In this document: in pieces, positions 31,993 through 40,285 of the stretch | Numbering within the stretch: position 1 is the stretch's first letter | How the letters are laid out: each line of letters opens with the position of its first letter | NCBI GenBank assembly: GCA_017940955.1 | Contig: JAGAXP010000229.1 | Location: 1-40,285 of the forward strand | Direction of reading: 5' to 3' | Length of the DNA: 40,285 nt | DNA from: Oribacterium sp. | GTDB lineage: Bacteria; Bacillota_A; Clostridia; Lachnospirales; Lachnospiraceae | Made by a program: the position numbers and the translations under genes | The notes under the pieces: generated by a model | Databases searched by the model: none | What the model was told of the DNA's origin: nothing | The model's input: the letters and a program-made list of their open reading frames with translations, nothing else

Positions 31993-32313
31993 TCAATCTG
32001 TCCTTTTCTTCTGCATAGCTTCATGTTCAGCTTTTATTTCTTCATACAGCTTATCTATAGGCCAGTCTTTATTGGTTTCTGTCTCAATACATTTATAGTC
32101 GACACTTAACCCTTTTTTTCTTAGCTCAGCAAGAAAATCCGTCATGGAAACTCTGTCCATCCCCTTCATTATCAGGATTTCCGCATCCTCGGGAAGAGAC
32201 TCGCACTCCTCCTCTGTGACACTTTCAAGTTTTATCTTTTTAAGCAATGCTATGGATTTGACTTTTGTCACTTTATCTTTACTCTTTTTATTGATATACC
32301 TGATACTCTTCAT
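31993..32313 (-). CDS. DUF3783 family protein
   Basis: A 106-residue basic protein. The C-terminal two thirds match the DUF3783 pattern: EILIMKGMDRVSMTDFLAELRKKG, then CIETETNKDWPIDKLYEEIKAEH. The family is common in Firmicutes and has no known function. GGAAAGAG stands before the ATG. No operon partner is obvious. Confidence 0.78.
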   Translation of the reverse strand: MKSIRYINKKSKDKVTKVKSIALLKKIKLESVTEEECESLPEDAEILIMKGMDRVSMTDFLAELRKKGLSVDYKCIETETNKDWPIDKLYEEIKAEHEAMQKKRTD

Positions 32314-32422
32314 CGATTCTCTTTCCCGGGAAAAATAAAAATTTTCACTTATTTTAATGCATAATCCTTTACTTAATCACTTAGTCCATTTTACAATATC
32401 CTAAATTTATAAAATACTGTTT

Positions 32423-32450
32423 TTTGTCGGTAAATTGATTAATGTATAAT
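32423..32450 (+). promoter_or_regulatory. Promoter of the alpha/beta hydrolase gene
   Basis: TATAAT (32445-32450) is a perfect -10. TTTGTC or TTGTCG at 32423-32429 serves as -35 with a 15-16 bp spacer. The ATG follows 63 bp later. Confidence 0.6.
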
Positions 32451-32512
32451 TATTTGATATAGTTATATGTGATTATTATAACTTTTAAGCAATATGCTCA
32501 GCAGGTAATGAT

Positions 32513-33454
32513 ATGGAAAGACGAGAATGGTACACTCCATCTTCCAATGGTGATGGAAAGATTTATAACTGTTTATACCGAAACGAAAAGCTGGAACAGA
32601 AAGCGATCATGGTTATAGTTCACGGAATGCAAAGCCATAGCGGACGTTACCTTTCCTGGACTGAAGAACTGACAGGTTTAGGCTACACAGTCGCTATGCT
32701 CGATCTTCAGGGGCACGGAAAATCCCAAAATCATGCCGGAAGCTTCGGTCCATCCCACGGATGGGAATACCTGCTCCATGATATCAGACGACTGATCCTT
32801 AAAGTTAAAAAATGGTTCCCGGAGCTTCCCGTTTTACTTTTTGGACATTCCATGGGTTCCTTTGCAGTACGTTCCTATGTTACGAAATTCCCAAAGGACG
32901 TTGATGCACTTATCCTCAGCGGAACAGGAGGATTCAGTTATTCTTTCTACTCTGCTTTGGGAGTATTGTCAGCTGACCTTAAGCTCCATGATCACATGAC
33001 CCCCGCAACCAAATACGGAGAATTCATGACCTATCTTTTCAATAAAGATATAGTGAATCCTGTTAATGCCGGCGCCTGGTGCTGTACCGATGAAGAAATC
33101 TGTAAACAGCACGCTGCAGATCCTCTTTCGGTCCGCTTCACTATAGGTGCCTACTATGAAATGGTCAAAGGCATTATTTCCGTAAGAGAAGACAAGTGGG
33201 CTTCGAGTGTCCCTTTGATACCTATCTACATTTTCTCCGGCGGAGCCGATCCTGTAGGTGAATACGGAAGAGGTCCGGCTTCAGTTTACGCCTGGCTTCA
33301 TGCCACCGGTCACGATGTATCTTTACGGATATATCCAGGGAAGCGGCACGAGATGATCTGGGAAACCAATAAAGAAGAGGTTCATGATGATATCTATAAA
33401 TGGATCGACAGTAAGCTGCCTGAGATCAGGCGATCAAAAACCATGAGCAATTGA
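32513..33454 (+). CDS. Alpha/beta hydrolase, monoacylglycerol-lipase-like
   Basis: A 313-residue serine hydrolase of the lysophospholipase/monoacylglycerol lipase type. The nucleophile is in LFGHSMGSFAVRSY. The oxyanion region is VIVHGMQSHSGRY. The acid is Asp in FSGGADPVG and the His is in GKRHEM. DLQGHGKSQ is the cap-side loop typical of this group. There is no signal peptide, so it is cytoplasmic. The substrate is unknown. It has its own promoter. Confidence 0.9.
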   Translation: MERREWYTPSSNGDGKIYNCLYRNEKLEQKAIMVIVHGMQSHSGRYLSWTEELTGLGYTVAMLDLQGHGKSQNHAGSFGPSHGWEYLLHDIRRLILKVKKWFPELPVLLFGHSMGSFAVRSYVTKFPKDVDALILSGTGGFSYSFYSALGVLSADLKLHDHMTPATKYGEFMTYLFNKDIVNPVNAGAWCCTDEEICKQHAADPLSVRFTIGAYYEMVKGIISVREDKWASSVPLIPIYIFSGGADPVGEYGRGPASVYAWLHATGHDVSLRIYPGKRHEMIWETNKEEVHDDIYKWIDSKLPEIRRSKTMSN

Positions 33455-33512
33455 TCCCCTTATTTTCTTAGAAGTTTATGAATAAAGCCGGATGAATAAA
33501 TATTATTCTCTC

Positions 33513-33600
33513 ATCTATTAAGGCTGTTTTTGGAGCCTTAACAGATGACACACAGATGCACATCTGACCGGCTAATCTTATAATGTTGCTGAATTTTTTA
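33513..33600 (+). repeat. Dispersed intergenic repeat R, copy 2
   Basis: Begins ATCTATTAAGGCTGTTTTTG, then GAGCCTTAACAGATGACACA and CAGATGCACATCTGACCGGC. It aligns with copy 1 at 31816-31900 and includes the perfect palindrome CAGATG-CA-CATCTG. It sits directly before the thrH ribosome binding site, so it may be part of its leader. Confidence 0.75.
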
Positions 33601-33622
33601 TATATAACACGAGGGAGGCATT

Positions 33623-34228
33623 ATGTATATCACCTGTTTAGACGTTGAAGGCGTACTTGTACCTGAAATCTGGATCGCTTTTTCGGAAGCCAGCGGAATT
33701 CCTGAGTTGAAAAGAACCACCAGGGATGAACCTGATTATGACAAGCTTATGAGATGGAGACTTGGTATCCTAAAAGAACACGGTCTGGGACTTAAGGAAA
33801 TCCAGGATGTTATAGCAACCATCGATCCGCTTCCGGGCGCAAAGGATTTCCTGGATGAGCTTCGTTCCTTCTCACAGGTGATACTTATCTCCGATACCTT
33901 TGAGCAGTTCGCTTCTCCGCTTATGAAGAAACTTGGCAATCCGACTCTCTTCTGCAATACTCTTGAGGTTGCTCCTAACGGAGAGATCACCGATTTTAAG
34001 ATGCGATGTGAAAAGTCCAAACTCACGACAGTAAAGGCCCTTCAGTCCATAGGCTACGATACCATAGCTTCCGGTGACAGTTTTAATGACCTCGGTATGA
34101 TCCAGGCATCAAAGGCCGGATTCCTTTTCAGAAGCACTGAAAAGATCAAAGCTGATCACCCGGAGCTTCCAGCATATGAGGAGTACAGTGATCTTCTCAG
34201 AGCTATACGCGATGCCATGAAAAACTGA
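33623..34228 (+). CDS. thrH: ThrH-type phosphoserine phosphatase / homoserine phosphotransferase
   Basis: A HAD-superfamily enzyme of 201 residues. The start reads CLDVEGVLVPEIWIAFSE, the ThrH variant of the DxDGT motif (DVEG). Further motifs are SDTFEQFASPLM (motif II) and ASGDSFNDLGM (motif IV). In Pseudomonas ThrH can dephosphorylate phosphoserine and transfer phosphate to homoserine. A role in serine/threonine metabolism is therefore likely. GAGGGAGG lies before the ATG. Confidence 0.92.
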   Translation: MYITCLDVEGVLVPEIWIAFSEASGIPELKRTTRDEPDYDKLMRWRLGILKEHGLGLKEIQDVIATIDPLPGAKDFLDELRSFSQVILISDTFEQFASPLMKKLGNPTLFCNTLEVAPNGEITDFKMRCEKSKLTTVKALQSIGYDTIASGDSFNDLGMIQASKAGFLFRSTEKIKADHPELPAYEEYSDLLRAIRDAMKN

Positions 34229-34269
34229 ATAGATCCTAACTGAAAAGCTTCAATACTCATTCTACGATT

Positions 34270-34312
34270 AAAAAGCCTGCCGGCATGGCACACATGCACT
34301 GACAGGCTTTTA
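34270..34312. terminator. Terminator between thrH and the HxlR gene
   Basis: AAAAAGCCTG pairs with CAGGCTTTT, giving a stem with A and T runs on both sides. It serves the two converging genes. Confidence 0.82.
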
Positions 34313-34390
34313 ATCTTTGATACTCTTACTATTCCCTTCTGTATTTATAATTGTGAAAACAACATAAAGCAAAATATTGTATATTCCGTT

Positions 34391-34771
34391 TTATGTTGTC
34401 TTGTTCTTCTGCTTCATCATGTGGTTCTCGCCCCAGGCTGAGAATTCGTCCAGTATCACGATCATTGACTGGCCATCCTTTGTCAGTGAGTACTCTACCT
34501 TTGGCGGTATCTGAGCATACTCCTTTCGGTTTATAAGTCCGGCAGATTCAAGCTCTTTCAGATTTCTGCTTAATGTTTTATAGGATATGTCATGTATATA
34601 CCTCTGTAGCTCATTAAACCTTACTGTGGGATAAACAGACAATGTATACAGAATCGGCATTTTAAATTTTCCCGATATCAATGATAAAGCATATTCAAAT
34701 CCGGTATTGGGATTTGCCAGTTTCTCCTTTATACTGACTCTTTTTTTCTTTTCTTCAACAACTTCAGACAT
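34391..34771 (-). CDS. HxlR-family transcription regulator
   Basis: A 126-residue winged-helix regulator. The HxlR signature is visible: GFEYALSLISGKFKMPILYTL, VRFNELQRYIHDISYKTLSRNLKELESAGLINRKEY and PPKVEYSLTKDGQSM. A basic N-terminal extension (EEKKKRVSIKEKLA) precedes it. GAGGGGG lies before the start. HxlR proteins often sense reactive aldehydes or redox stress, but no divergent target gene is next to it. Confidence 0.9.
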   Translation of the reverse strand: MSEVVEEKKKRVSIKEKLANPNTGFEYALSLISGKFKMPILYTLSVYPTVRFNELQRYIHDISYKTLSRNLKELESAGLINRKEYAQIPPKVEYSLTKDGQSMIVILDEFSAWGENHMMKQKNKTT

Positions 34772-35033
34772 ACATCCCCCTCATAATACGGTTGAACCAC
34801 AAACTTTTTTAATATGCAAATACAACCATAAATCACGTTCATCATTTTTAACTATTTTATCACTTTTTTAGATTCCCGGGCAACAACCCTTTTTAACCGG
34901 GAAACGGGGAATAAGCCTTCTTCGTAATGATTTTATTGCAATCGGGTAGAGAAATACGCCCTGCTCGATTCCTCGTTTGTCATCACATGTGTTTTTATAC
35001 AAGCGCAGCTCACATGTGACGGCCTTATCGCGT
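34772..35033. other. Gap upstream of the HxlR gene with imperfect palindromes
   Basis: No gene is seen. TTCCCGG/CCGGGAA (about 34873-34903) forms one hairpin. The palindrome at 34977-35025 (TCACATGTG ... TCACATGTGACGGC) is copy 2 of the dispersed element found at 26656-26699, in opposite orientation. Confidence 0.45.
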
Positions 35034-35067
35034 AAAAAAAGAGGTGAATACTTACTGCATTCACCTC
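35034..35067. terminator. Terminator of pckA
   Basis: On the minus strand GAGGTGAAT pairs with ATTCACCTC and is followed by seven T. The A run on the other side makes it bidirectional. Confidence 0.88.
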
Positions 35068-35102
35068 TCAAAAATCATTTATTTATTTTTCTCATCAGAG
35101 AA

Positions 35103-36716
35103 TCAAAGCTGAGGACCTGCCTTAACAAGTGCCTTACCGGCCACATTGCCCTGATACTTTACAAAGTTCTTCTGGAATCTCTCTGCAAGATCCTTTGCCT
35201 TTGCTTCCCACTCAGAAGCATCAGCATATGTATCACGAGGATCAAGGATACCTGTATCAACACCCGGAAGCTCTGTAGGAACCTCGAAATCAAAGTAAGG
35301 AATCTTCTTTGTAGGAGCCTTGAGAACATCACCGTTAAGGATAGCATCGATGATTCCACGTGTATCCTTGATAGAGATTCTCTTTCCTGTTCCGTTCCAG
35401 CCTGTGTTTACAAGATATGCCTTTGCACCGGACTTCTCCATCTTCTTAACGAGCTCCTGAGCATACTTTGTAGGATGAAGCTCAAGGAATGCCTGTCCGA
35501 AGCAAGCTGAGAATGTAGGAGTAGGCTCTGTGATACCACGCTCTGTTCCTGCAAGCTTAGCTGTGAAACCTGAAAGGAAGTAGTACTGTGTCTGCTCCGG
35601 TGTAAGGATAGATACAGGAGGAAGTACTCCGAATGCATCTGCTGAAAGGAAGATAACATTATCAGCCTGAGGACCTGCAGATACAGGATTTACCTTCTTA
35701 ACATTCTTCTCGATGAAATCGATAGGATATGAAACACGTGTATTCTCAGTAACGCTCTTATCTGCGAAATCAAGCTTTCCGTCTTCGGAAACTGTTACGT
35801 TCTCAAGAAGAGCATTTCTCTTGATAGCATTGTAGATATCAGGCTCAGCCTCTGCATCAAGGTTGATAACCTTAGCATAGCATCCGCCCTCAAGGTTAAA
35901 TACACCGTTGTCATCCCAGCCGTGCTCATCATCACCGATGAGAAGTCTCTTAGGATCTGTTGAAAGTGTTGTCTTACCTGTTCCTGAAAGACCGAAGAAA
36001 ATAGCTGTGTGCTCACCGTTCATATCTGTGTTTGCTGAGCAGTGCATTGAAGCCATTCCCTTAAGAGGAAGGAAGTAGTTCATCATTGAGAACATACCCT
36101 TCTTCATCTCTCCGCCGTACCAGGTGTTGAGGATTACCTGCTCCTTGCTGGAAACATTGAAAGCTACGCAGGTCTCAGAATTAAGACCAAGCTCCTTGAA
36201 GTTCTCAACCTTAGCCTTTGAAGCTGTGTAAACGATGAAATCAGGCTCGAAAGCTGCCTCTTCCTCAGCTGTAGGAGCGATGAACATGTTCTTTACGAAA
36301 TGTGCCTGCCAGGCAACCTCCATGATGAAACGTACTGCCATACGTGAATCCTTGTTAGCTCCGCAGAAAGCATCAACTACAAAGAGTCTCTTGTTTGAAA
36401 GCTCCTTCTTGGCAAGGTCCTTAACGATAGCCCATGTATCCTCTGTCATCGGGTGGTTATCATTCTTATACTCATCTGTTGTCCACCATACAGTGTCCTT
36501 TGAATTCTCATCCATTACGATGTACTTATCTTTAGGTGAACGTCCTGTATAAATACCTGTGAAAACATCTACAGCGCCGAGCTCTGTATCATGTCCTACC
36601 TCATATCCCTCAAGGCCTTCCTTTTTCTCTTCCTTATAGAGATCCTCATAAGATGGGTTATACACAATTTCTGTTGTGCCGGTAATGCCATACTTTGTTA
36701 AATCAATCTTTGCCAT
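35103..36716 (-). CDS. pckA: ATP-dependent phosphoenolpyruvate carboxykinase
   Basis: A 537-residue enzyme that interconverts oxaloacetate and PEP with ATP/ADP. In anaerobes it often runs as a CO2-fixing, ATP-yielding step toward succinate. Family motifs are visible: [10 protein letters not shown] (substrate Arg), the metal-binding region with HCSANT, the P-loop [27 protein letters not shown] (kinase-2 region), [10 protein letters not shown] and [17 protein letters not shown]. All key residues are present and the length is normal. The strong bias to a few codons (GGA, CTT, ATC) fits high expression. It has its own promoter and terminator. Confidence 0.97.
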   Translation of the reverse strand: MAKIDLTKYGITGTTEIVYNPSYEDLYKEEKKEGLEGYEVGHDTELGAVDVFTGIYTGRSPKDKYIVMDENSKDTVWWTTDEYKNDNHPMTEDTWAIVKDLAKKELSNKRLFVVDAFCGANKDSRMAVRFIMEVAWQAHFVKNMFIAPTAEEEAAFEPDFIVYTASKAKVENFKELGLNSETCVAFNVSSKEQVILNTWYGGEMKKGMFSMMNYFLPLKGMASMHCSANTDMNGEHTAIFFGLSGTGKTTLSTDPKRLLIGDDEHGWDDNGVFNLEGGCYAKVINLDAEAEPDIYNAIKRNALLENVTVSEDGKLDFADKSVTENTRVSYPIDFIEKNVKKVNPVSAGPQADNVIFLSADAFGVLPPVSILTPEQTQYYFLSGFTAKLAGTERGITEPTPTFSACFGQAFLELHPTKYAQELVKKMEKSGAKAYLVNTGWNGTGKRISIKDTRGIIDAILNGDVLKAPTKKIPYFDFEVPTELPGVDTGILDPRDTYADASEWEAKAKDLAERFQKNFVKYQGNVAGKALVKAGPQL

Positions 36717-36794
36717 TTCTGTTTCTACCTCTTTCTCTTAGTTTAGTGCCAGTTATCCATTGTGGGTTTATACTGCCATATATACCCGCGTATT

Positions 36795-36822
36795 ATTATA
36801 CACTATTCGTTTTTAATGTCAC
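36795..36822 (-). promoter_or_regulatory. Promoter of pckA
   Basis: On the minus strand GTGACA, a 16-bp spacer and TATAAT lie about 80 bp before the pckA start. GAGGTAG serves as ribosome binding site. Confidence 0.68.
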
Positions 36823-36848
36823 TATCATTAATCTAATTTTTAACAATT

Positions 36849-38348
36849 TCAGCCCATTTCTGTGTTTATGTTGTTCATGTGGATATTGTTTGTATTCTTA
36901 AGTGATATACTTGAACCATTAAAGATGTTAATGTTATCAAAATAAATGTCACTCATTACTCCCTTCATATCACTGAATCCTTCGATTTCTATTGCGTTAC
37001 AGCCTATCCTCTTATCCTCTTCATCGAGATACTTGCCGATAATGTTTACATTATTAAAATGACAGTCACTTATTTTCGGATCGGAAGCTGCCGGTTCACC
37101 GTCATCGTTATATCCGACGCCATGGATAAGAATTCGTGAAAAGCCAGAATCTCTTACACTGATATTCTTTACATAGCCTCCTCTTTTTCTTGTTGTTTTT
37201 ATTTCAAAGCCACTTGAGCTGTTAGTGATATCACAATCCCAGATTTCGATATTTTCTATTCCGCCGGACATTTCCGATCCGATGATGATGCCGTGTCCAA
37301 ATTCACTTATGCAGTCAAAAATGCTGATGTTCCTGGTTGGAATATTAATGATATTTCCTTCAGGATTTTTTCCGGATTTAATGGCTATTGCATCATCTCC
37401 GGTATAAAACCTGCAGCCAAAAATCACAGAGTCTCGGCTTGAATCCGGATCCCAGCCGTCACCGTTCCAGACATCCTTTGAGTAGAATTCACAGTTATCG
37501 GTTACAACATTCTCACTGTAGATCATATGTACATTCCAGGAGGCTCCGTTCTTTAGTTTAAGCCCTGAAATTCTTACATTTTTTGAATTTGAAATGTTTA
37601 TAAGCCTGGGTCTTGCTCTTCCCGGCAATGTCTCTGCTTTCTCATATTCGTCCAAATTTACATTTTCCAGATTCAGACTTTTCTTCTCTTCATTAATAAC
37701 ATTTTCCGCAAGGGCTTTTCCGCCGCTTTCTATAGTCCCTTCACCGAATATCAGTACATTTTCACAGTTTGTATCTGAGCTGTGATCCATGGTTCCCATG
37801 TTTATAAGGCTTGAGTAACAGAACATTTCGATACCCTCGAATCTGCTGGGGATCTTCGGAAGATAATCCCTTGGGTTATCAGTCCCTCTGATCACTGCTC
37901 CATTTTCAAGATATATCTCCATATTGCTGTGAAGATGCAGGGCTCCTGTCATATATACACCCTCGGGTATATAAATCCGGGCCTTTTCGTCTGCTGCATC
38001 AATGGCCATCTGAAGTGCTTTGGTATTCATGGTCTCACCGTCACCGACAGCATTGAAGGGAGCTTTAGTTACATTGATGATCTTCTTTTCCTTATTGGTT
38101 ACAAAGCTTATCTTGTCTATTTTTTGATATTTACCCTGTTTTTTATCTGTAATATACTCAACCTTTATCTTGTATTTATGATTGGGTTTAAGCTTATCTA
38201 CCGTGAAATGTGTCCTATCCGTTTCCCCACGAAGATCTCCATCCAGATAAACTTTATATCTGACAAAATCTGCTGCATCCAGTGGCTTATACCAAAATAC
38301 TGTTACCGTGTTTTCTGTTACTAATGTATAGAGCTTGTTTTCTTTCAT
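36849..38348 (-). CDS. GH28 family glycoside hydrolase with N-terminal FN3 domain
   Basis: A 499-residue polygalacturonase-type enzyme. Residues about 1-88 form a fibronectin type III domain (NTVTVFWYKPLDAADFVRYKVYLDG). The rest is a right-handed parallel beta-helix with GH28 landmarks: NGDGWDPDSS, GDDAIAIKSG (Asp pair), EFGHGIIIGSEMSGG (catalytic His region) and KTTRKRGGYVKNI. There is no signal peptide, so it probably acts in the cytoplasm on imported oligogalacturonides or related glycosides. Exo-activity is likely but the substrate is unknown. Confidence 0.9.
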   Translation of the reverse strand: MKENKLYTLVTENTVTVFWYKPLDAADFVRYKVYLDGDLRGETDRTHFTVDKLKPNHKYKIKVEYITDKKQGKYQKIDKISFVTNKEKKIINVTKAPFNAVGDGETMNTKALQMAIDAADEKARIYIPEGVYMTGALHLHSNMEIYLENGAVIRGTDNPRDYLPKIPSRFEGIEMFCYSSLINMGTMDHSSDTNCENVLIFGEGTIESGGKALAENVINEEKKSLNLENVNLDEYEKAETLPGRARPRLINISNSKNVRISGLKLKNGASWNVHMIYSENVVTDNCEFYSKDVWNGDGWDPDSSRDSVIFGCRFYTGDDAIAIKSGKNPEGNIINIPTRNISIFDCISEFGHGIIIGSEMSGGIENIEIWDCDITNSSSGFEIKTTRKRGGYVKNISVRDSGFSRILIHGVGYNDDGEPAASDPKISDCHFNNVNIIGKYLDEEDKRIGCNAIEIEGFSDMKGVMSDIYFDNINIFNGSSISLKNTNNIHMNNINTEMG

Positions 38349-38553
38349 AATGCCTCGCTTATTCCGGCTGCTTCCATGCTTCTGATAGCTACTTCATGAA
38401 CGTAACACCTGAGACGTTTCCGGTCAATGAACTTTTAAAGAAACAATTAAAATCGTAAACTGAATTTTATAAATATTCTATAAATCAGGCACAATAAGTT
38501 GTATAATATAGGTATTACAAATCCCAAGATATAGTAGATATCGGAGGTGACAT
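38349..38553. promoter_or_regulatory. Divergent promoter region between the GH28 and phoH genes
   Basis: A TATAAT near 38505 followed by GATATCGGAGGTGA serves phoH; no clear -35 is visible. No operator is recognised for the GH28 gene. Confidence 0.4.
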
Positions 38554-39906
38554 ATGATCAAGAAGTTTTTACTGGACACGAACATTTTGCTCGAGAATCC
38601 TCACTCCATGGTGGACGGATTTGCGGACAACCACGTGATTCTTTGCGGAACAACTCTTCAGGAGCTTGACAAAAAGAAGACCGTCGGCGGCGAAACAGGT
38701 TACAATGCCCGCGAATGCTGCAGGATTCTGGACGAACTTCGTATGCAGGGTGATCTTCTGAAGGGAATCAAGCTTCCTAACGGCGGAAAGCTGTCTATCG
38801 AGCCGGACGGAGTCAAGAGCGAGTACCTTCCGGAGGGCTTTTCACTGGAGGTTCCCGATAACCGTATCATTTCCAGCTGCATTCACATCATGCGAAACTC
38901 CAAGCGCACTCCGGTCATCCTTGTTACCAATGATATTTCCATGCGTATCAATGCCACCATCTGCGGAGTAAAGGTGGAAGGCTATAAGAACAGCATTATA
39001 AAAACCAGCGGTTACACCGGTCATATCGATCTGGACGTACCGACCGAGTACATTAACTCCTTATATTCCGACAAATCTCTGATCCTTCCCGAGGATATTT
39101 CGGATACACTTCTTGCCAATGAATTCGTAACTCTTCACGCAGGAAAGCAGTCGGCACTTTCTGTTTTCCGTAATGGAAAGCTTAATCTTATTAAAGAACA
39201 AACTCTGTTCGGAGGCATTAAGCCCAAAAATGCCATGCAGAAGTACGCAATGTGGGCTCTTACTGCTCCGGCTGAGGAGATTCCTCTTGTTATTCTTTTG
39301 GGACCTGCCGGCTGTGCCAAGACCTTCCTTTCTCTTGCCGCCGGTCTTGACGGAACCTACCAGACCCAGAGAAGAAGCGACAGCGAGTACATTAAGCTTC
39401 TGATATCAAGGCCTACAGCCCAGAGCTTCGAGGATATCGGATATCTGCCGGGTGATCTTAACGATAAACTTTTCAATCTATACCAGAGCTTTTACGACAA
39501 CATTGAGGTACTGCTTTCAGGAAACAGCCGTGATATGGAGGATCATCAGCAGGTTCAGACTCAGATGCAGGACATGTTTGATGACGGTGTTATCGAGGTT
39601 TGCGGTCTCAATTTCATACGCGGCCGCTCGCTTATGAATACTTATATGATTTGTGATGAGGCTCAGAATGCTTCCCGCACCATGATCCGTGATGTTATAA
39701 CCCGTGCCGGCATCGGTACAAAGCTTGTTATCGCCGGTGACCCGAGTCAGATTGACGTGCCTACTCTTGATAAACGTAACAATGGTCTTGTTTATGCTGC
39801 GGAACACATGAAGGGTTCACCTCTTTGTGCCATCATCCAGTTCGATTCCGGTTCCAGCGTCCGTTCACCTCTTGCCAAGGAAGCTATTCAGTGCATGAAG
39901 GGTTAA
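38554..39906 (+). CDS. PIN-PhoH ATPase (PhoH2-like)
   Basis: A 450-residue protein with an N-terminal PIN nuclease domain (LLDTNILLENP, then TLQELDKKK; acidic residues conserved) and a C-terminal PhoH ATPase (Walker A GPAGCAKT, Walker B MICDEAQNAS, then IAGDPSQID and SSVRSPLAKEA). PhoH2 proteins of this fusion type unwind and cleave RNA, and toxin-like activity is known for mycobacterial members. GGAGGTGA lies just before the ATG. A single-gene unit closed by a terminator. Confidence 0.93.
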   Translation: MIKKFLLDTNILLENPHSMVDGFADNHVILCGTTLQELDKKKTVGGETGYNARECCRILDELRMQGDLLKGIKLPNGGKLSIEPDGVKSEYLPEGFSLEVPDNRIISSCIHIMRNSKRTPVILVTNDISMRINATICGVKVEGYKNSIIKTSGYTGHIDLDVPTEYINSLYSDKSLILPEDISDTLLANEFVTLHAGKQSALSVFRNGKLNLIKEQTLFGGIKPKNAMQKYAMWALTAPAEEIPLVILLGPAGCAKTFLSLAAGLDGTYQTQRRSDSEYIKLLISRPTAQSFEDIGYLPGDLNDKLFNLYQSFYDNIEVLLSGNSRDMEDHQQVQTQMQDMFDDGVIEVCGLNFIRGRSLMNTYMICDEAQNASRTMIRDVITRAGIGTKLVIAGDPSQIDVPTLDKRNNGLVYAAEHMKGSPLCAIIQFDSGSSVRSPLAKEAIQCMKG

Positions 39907-39914
39907 AAATTTTT

Positions 39915-39960
39915 AAGAGGGAAGAATTTGATATATCAAATTCTTCCCTCTTAATTTTTT
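39915..39960 (+). terminator. Terminator of the PIN-PhoH gene
   Basis: An 18-bp perfect arm pair, AAGAGGGAAGAATTTGAT with ATCAAATTCTTCCCTCTT, followed by AATTTTTT. Confidence 0.93.
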
Positions 39961-40285
39961 AATGATAAAAGGGCACATTCCCCTGTTGAGTTTATACTTT
40001 CTTTATTTTCTGTTAATTTTTTTATCCACAATTTTACCCTTTTTATCCATTTATTTTATGCGGTTTTTCTGGTTAATTTTCGAAAAAACTCTTCTTGAAA
40101 CGAATTAAATCGCCGGATTTCCACATTTTTTCGCTTAGATTCCCCTATTATGTGAATTTTTATCCCCATAATTATTATCTAAGTAAATAATCCCTTGTAT
40201 TTCAGCATCTTCTCTATTTTCTTTTCTATCATAGTTTTACTCTTTCCACCTTTTTCTCTTTTCGCGACCATATGACTAATTTCAC
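39961..40285. other. AT-rich end region without recognised genes
   Basis: Very AT-rich. A perfect DnaA-box-like TTATCCACA is at 40022-40030; one-mismatch TTATCCCCA is at about 40160-40168. No gene is seen to the window edge. Confidence 0.35.

Overview
The window appears to come from a Lachnospiraceae-type Firmicute, probably a gut or rumen relative of Butyrivibrio, Pseudobutyrivibrio or Lachnospira. This is inferred from protein character, not a database match. The clues are Firmicute-style ribosome binding sites, lipoproteins with long Thr/Ala/Glu-rich linkers, ATP-type PEP carboxykinase, a Firmicute M18 aminopeptidase and a GH28 pectinase. Two parts are clear. Bases 1 to about 25140 are the right-hand part of an integrative and conjugative or mobilizable element (ICE/IME). 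Bases 25141 to 40285 are mostly host chromosome.

Element, left to right. A SNF2-type helicase (cut by the left edge), a MobC-like protein, a small membrane protein and a MobP-type relaxase form the DNA-processing module. A hairpin-rich stretch after the relaxase is the best oriT candidate. An AT-rich cargo island (about 6.5-10.8 kb) follows, with a HTH regulator, a Cfr/RlmN-family radical SAM rRNA methylase, a truncated PHP phosphatase and an ABC-F ribosome-protection protein. It looks like a ribosome-targeting antibiotic resistance cassette. Next come a type III restriction-modification pair (mod, res) and a Fic protein, then a HTH regulator and a GAF-wHTH-BTAD regulator of SARP-like architecture. 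Immediately downstream lies an array of GTCACAG heptamers spaced 11-12 bp, with a -10-like hexamer 8 bp beyond the last one. This is the layout known for SARP-activated promoters. The array probably drives the remaining genes: a HTH protein, a long structured leader, ParB-like, a second ParB-like protein, MazF, two excisionase-like proteins and a tyrosine integrase. After the integrase terminator and one unknown gene, the element ends at a 42-nt 3' fragment of a tRNA-Arg(CCT) gene, taken as attR. The intact tRNA (attL) would lie left of the window.

Chromosome. Beside attR are the tRNA terminator, a two-gene unit resembling a GNAT-type toxin-antitoxin pair, and a decayed HPr-like fragment. On the minus strand follow an amino-acid binding lipoprotein, an FKBP/trigger-factor-like lipoprotein, an M18 aminopeptidase, a signal peptidase I with an inserted Cys cluster and a DUF3783 protein. 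Then come an alpha/beta hydrolase and ThrH (plus), an HxlR regulator, pckA and a cytoplasmic GH28 enzyme (minus), and a PIN-PhoH ATPase (plus). Two kinds of dispersed intergenic repeat occur in the chromosomal part.

The most interesting ideas are the predicted SARP-like control of excision and maintenance genes through an 11-bp heptamer array, the large structured RNA-like leader before parB, and the divergent Cfr/RlmN plus ABC-F cassette. All are predictions from sequence reading only.
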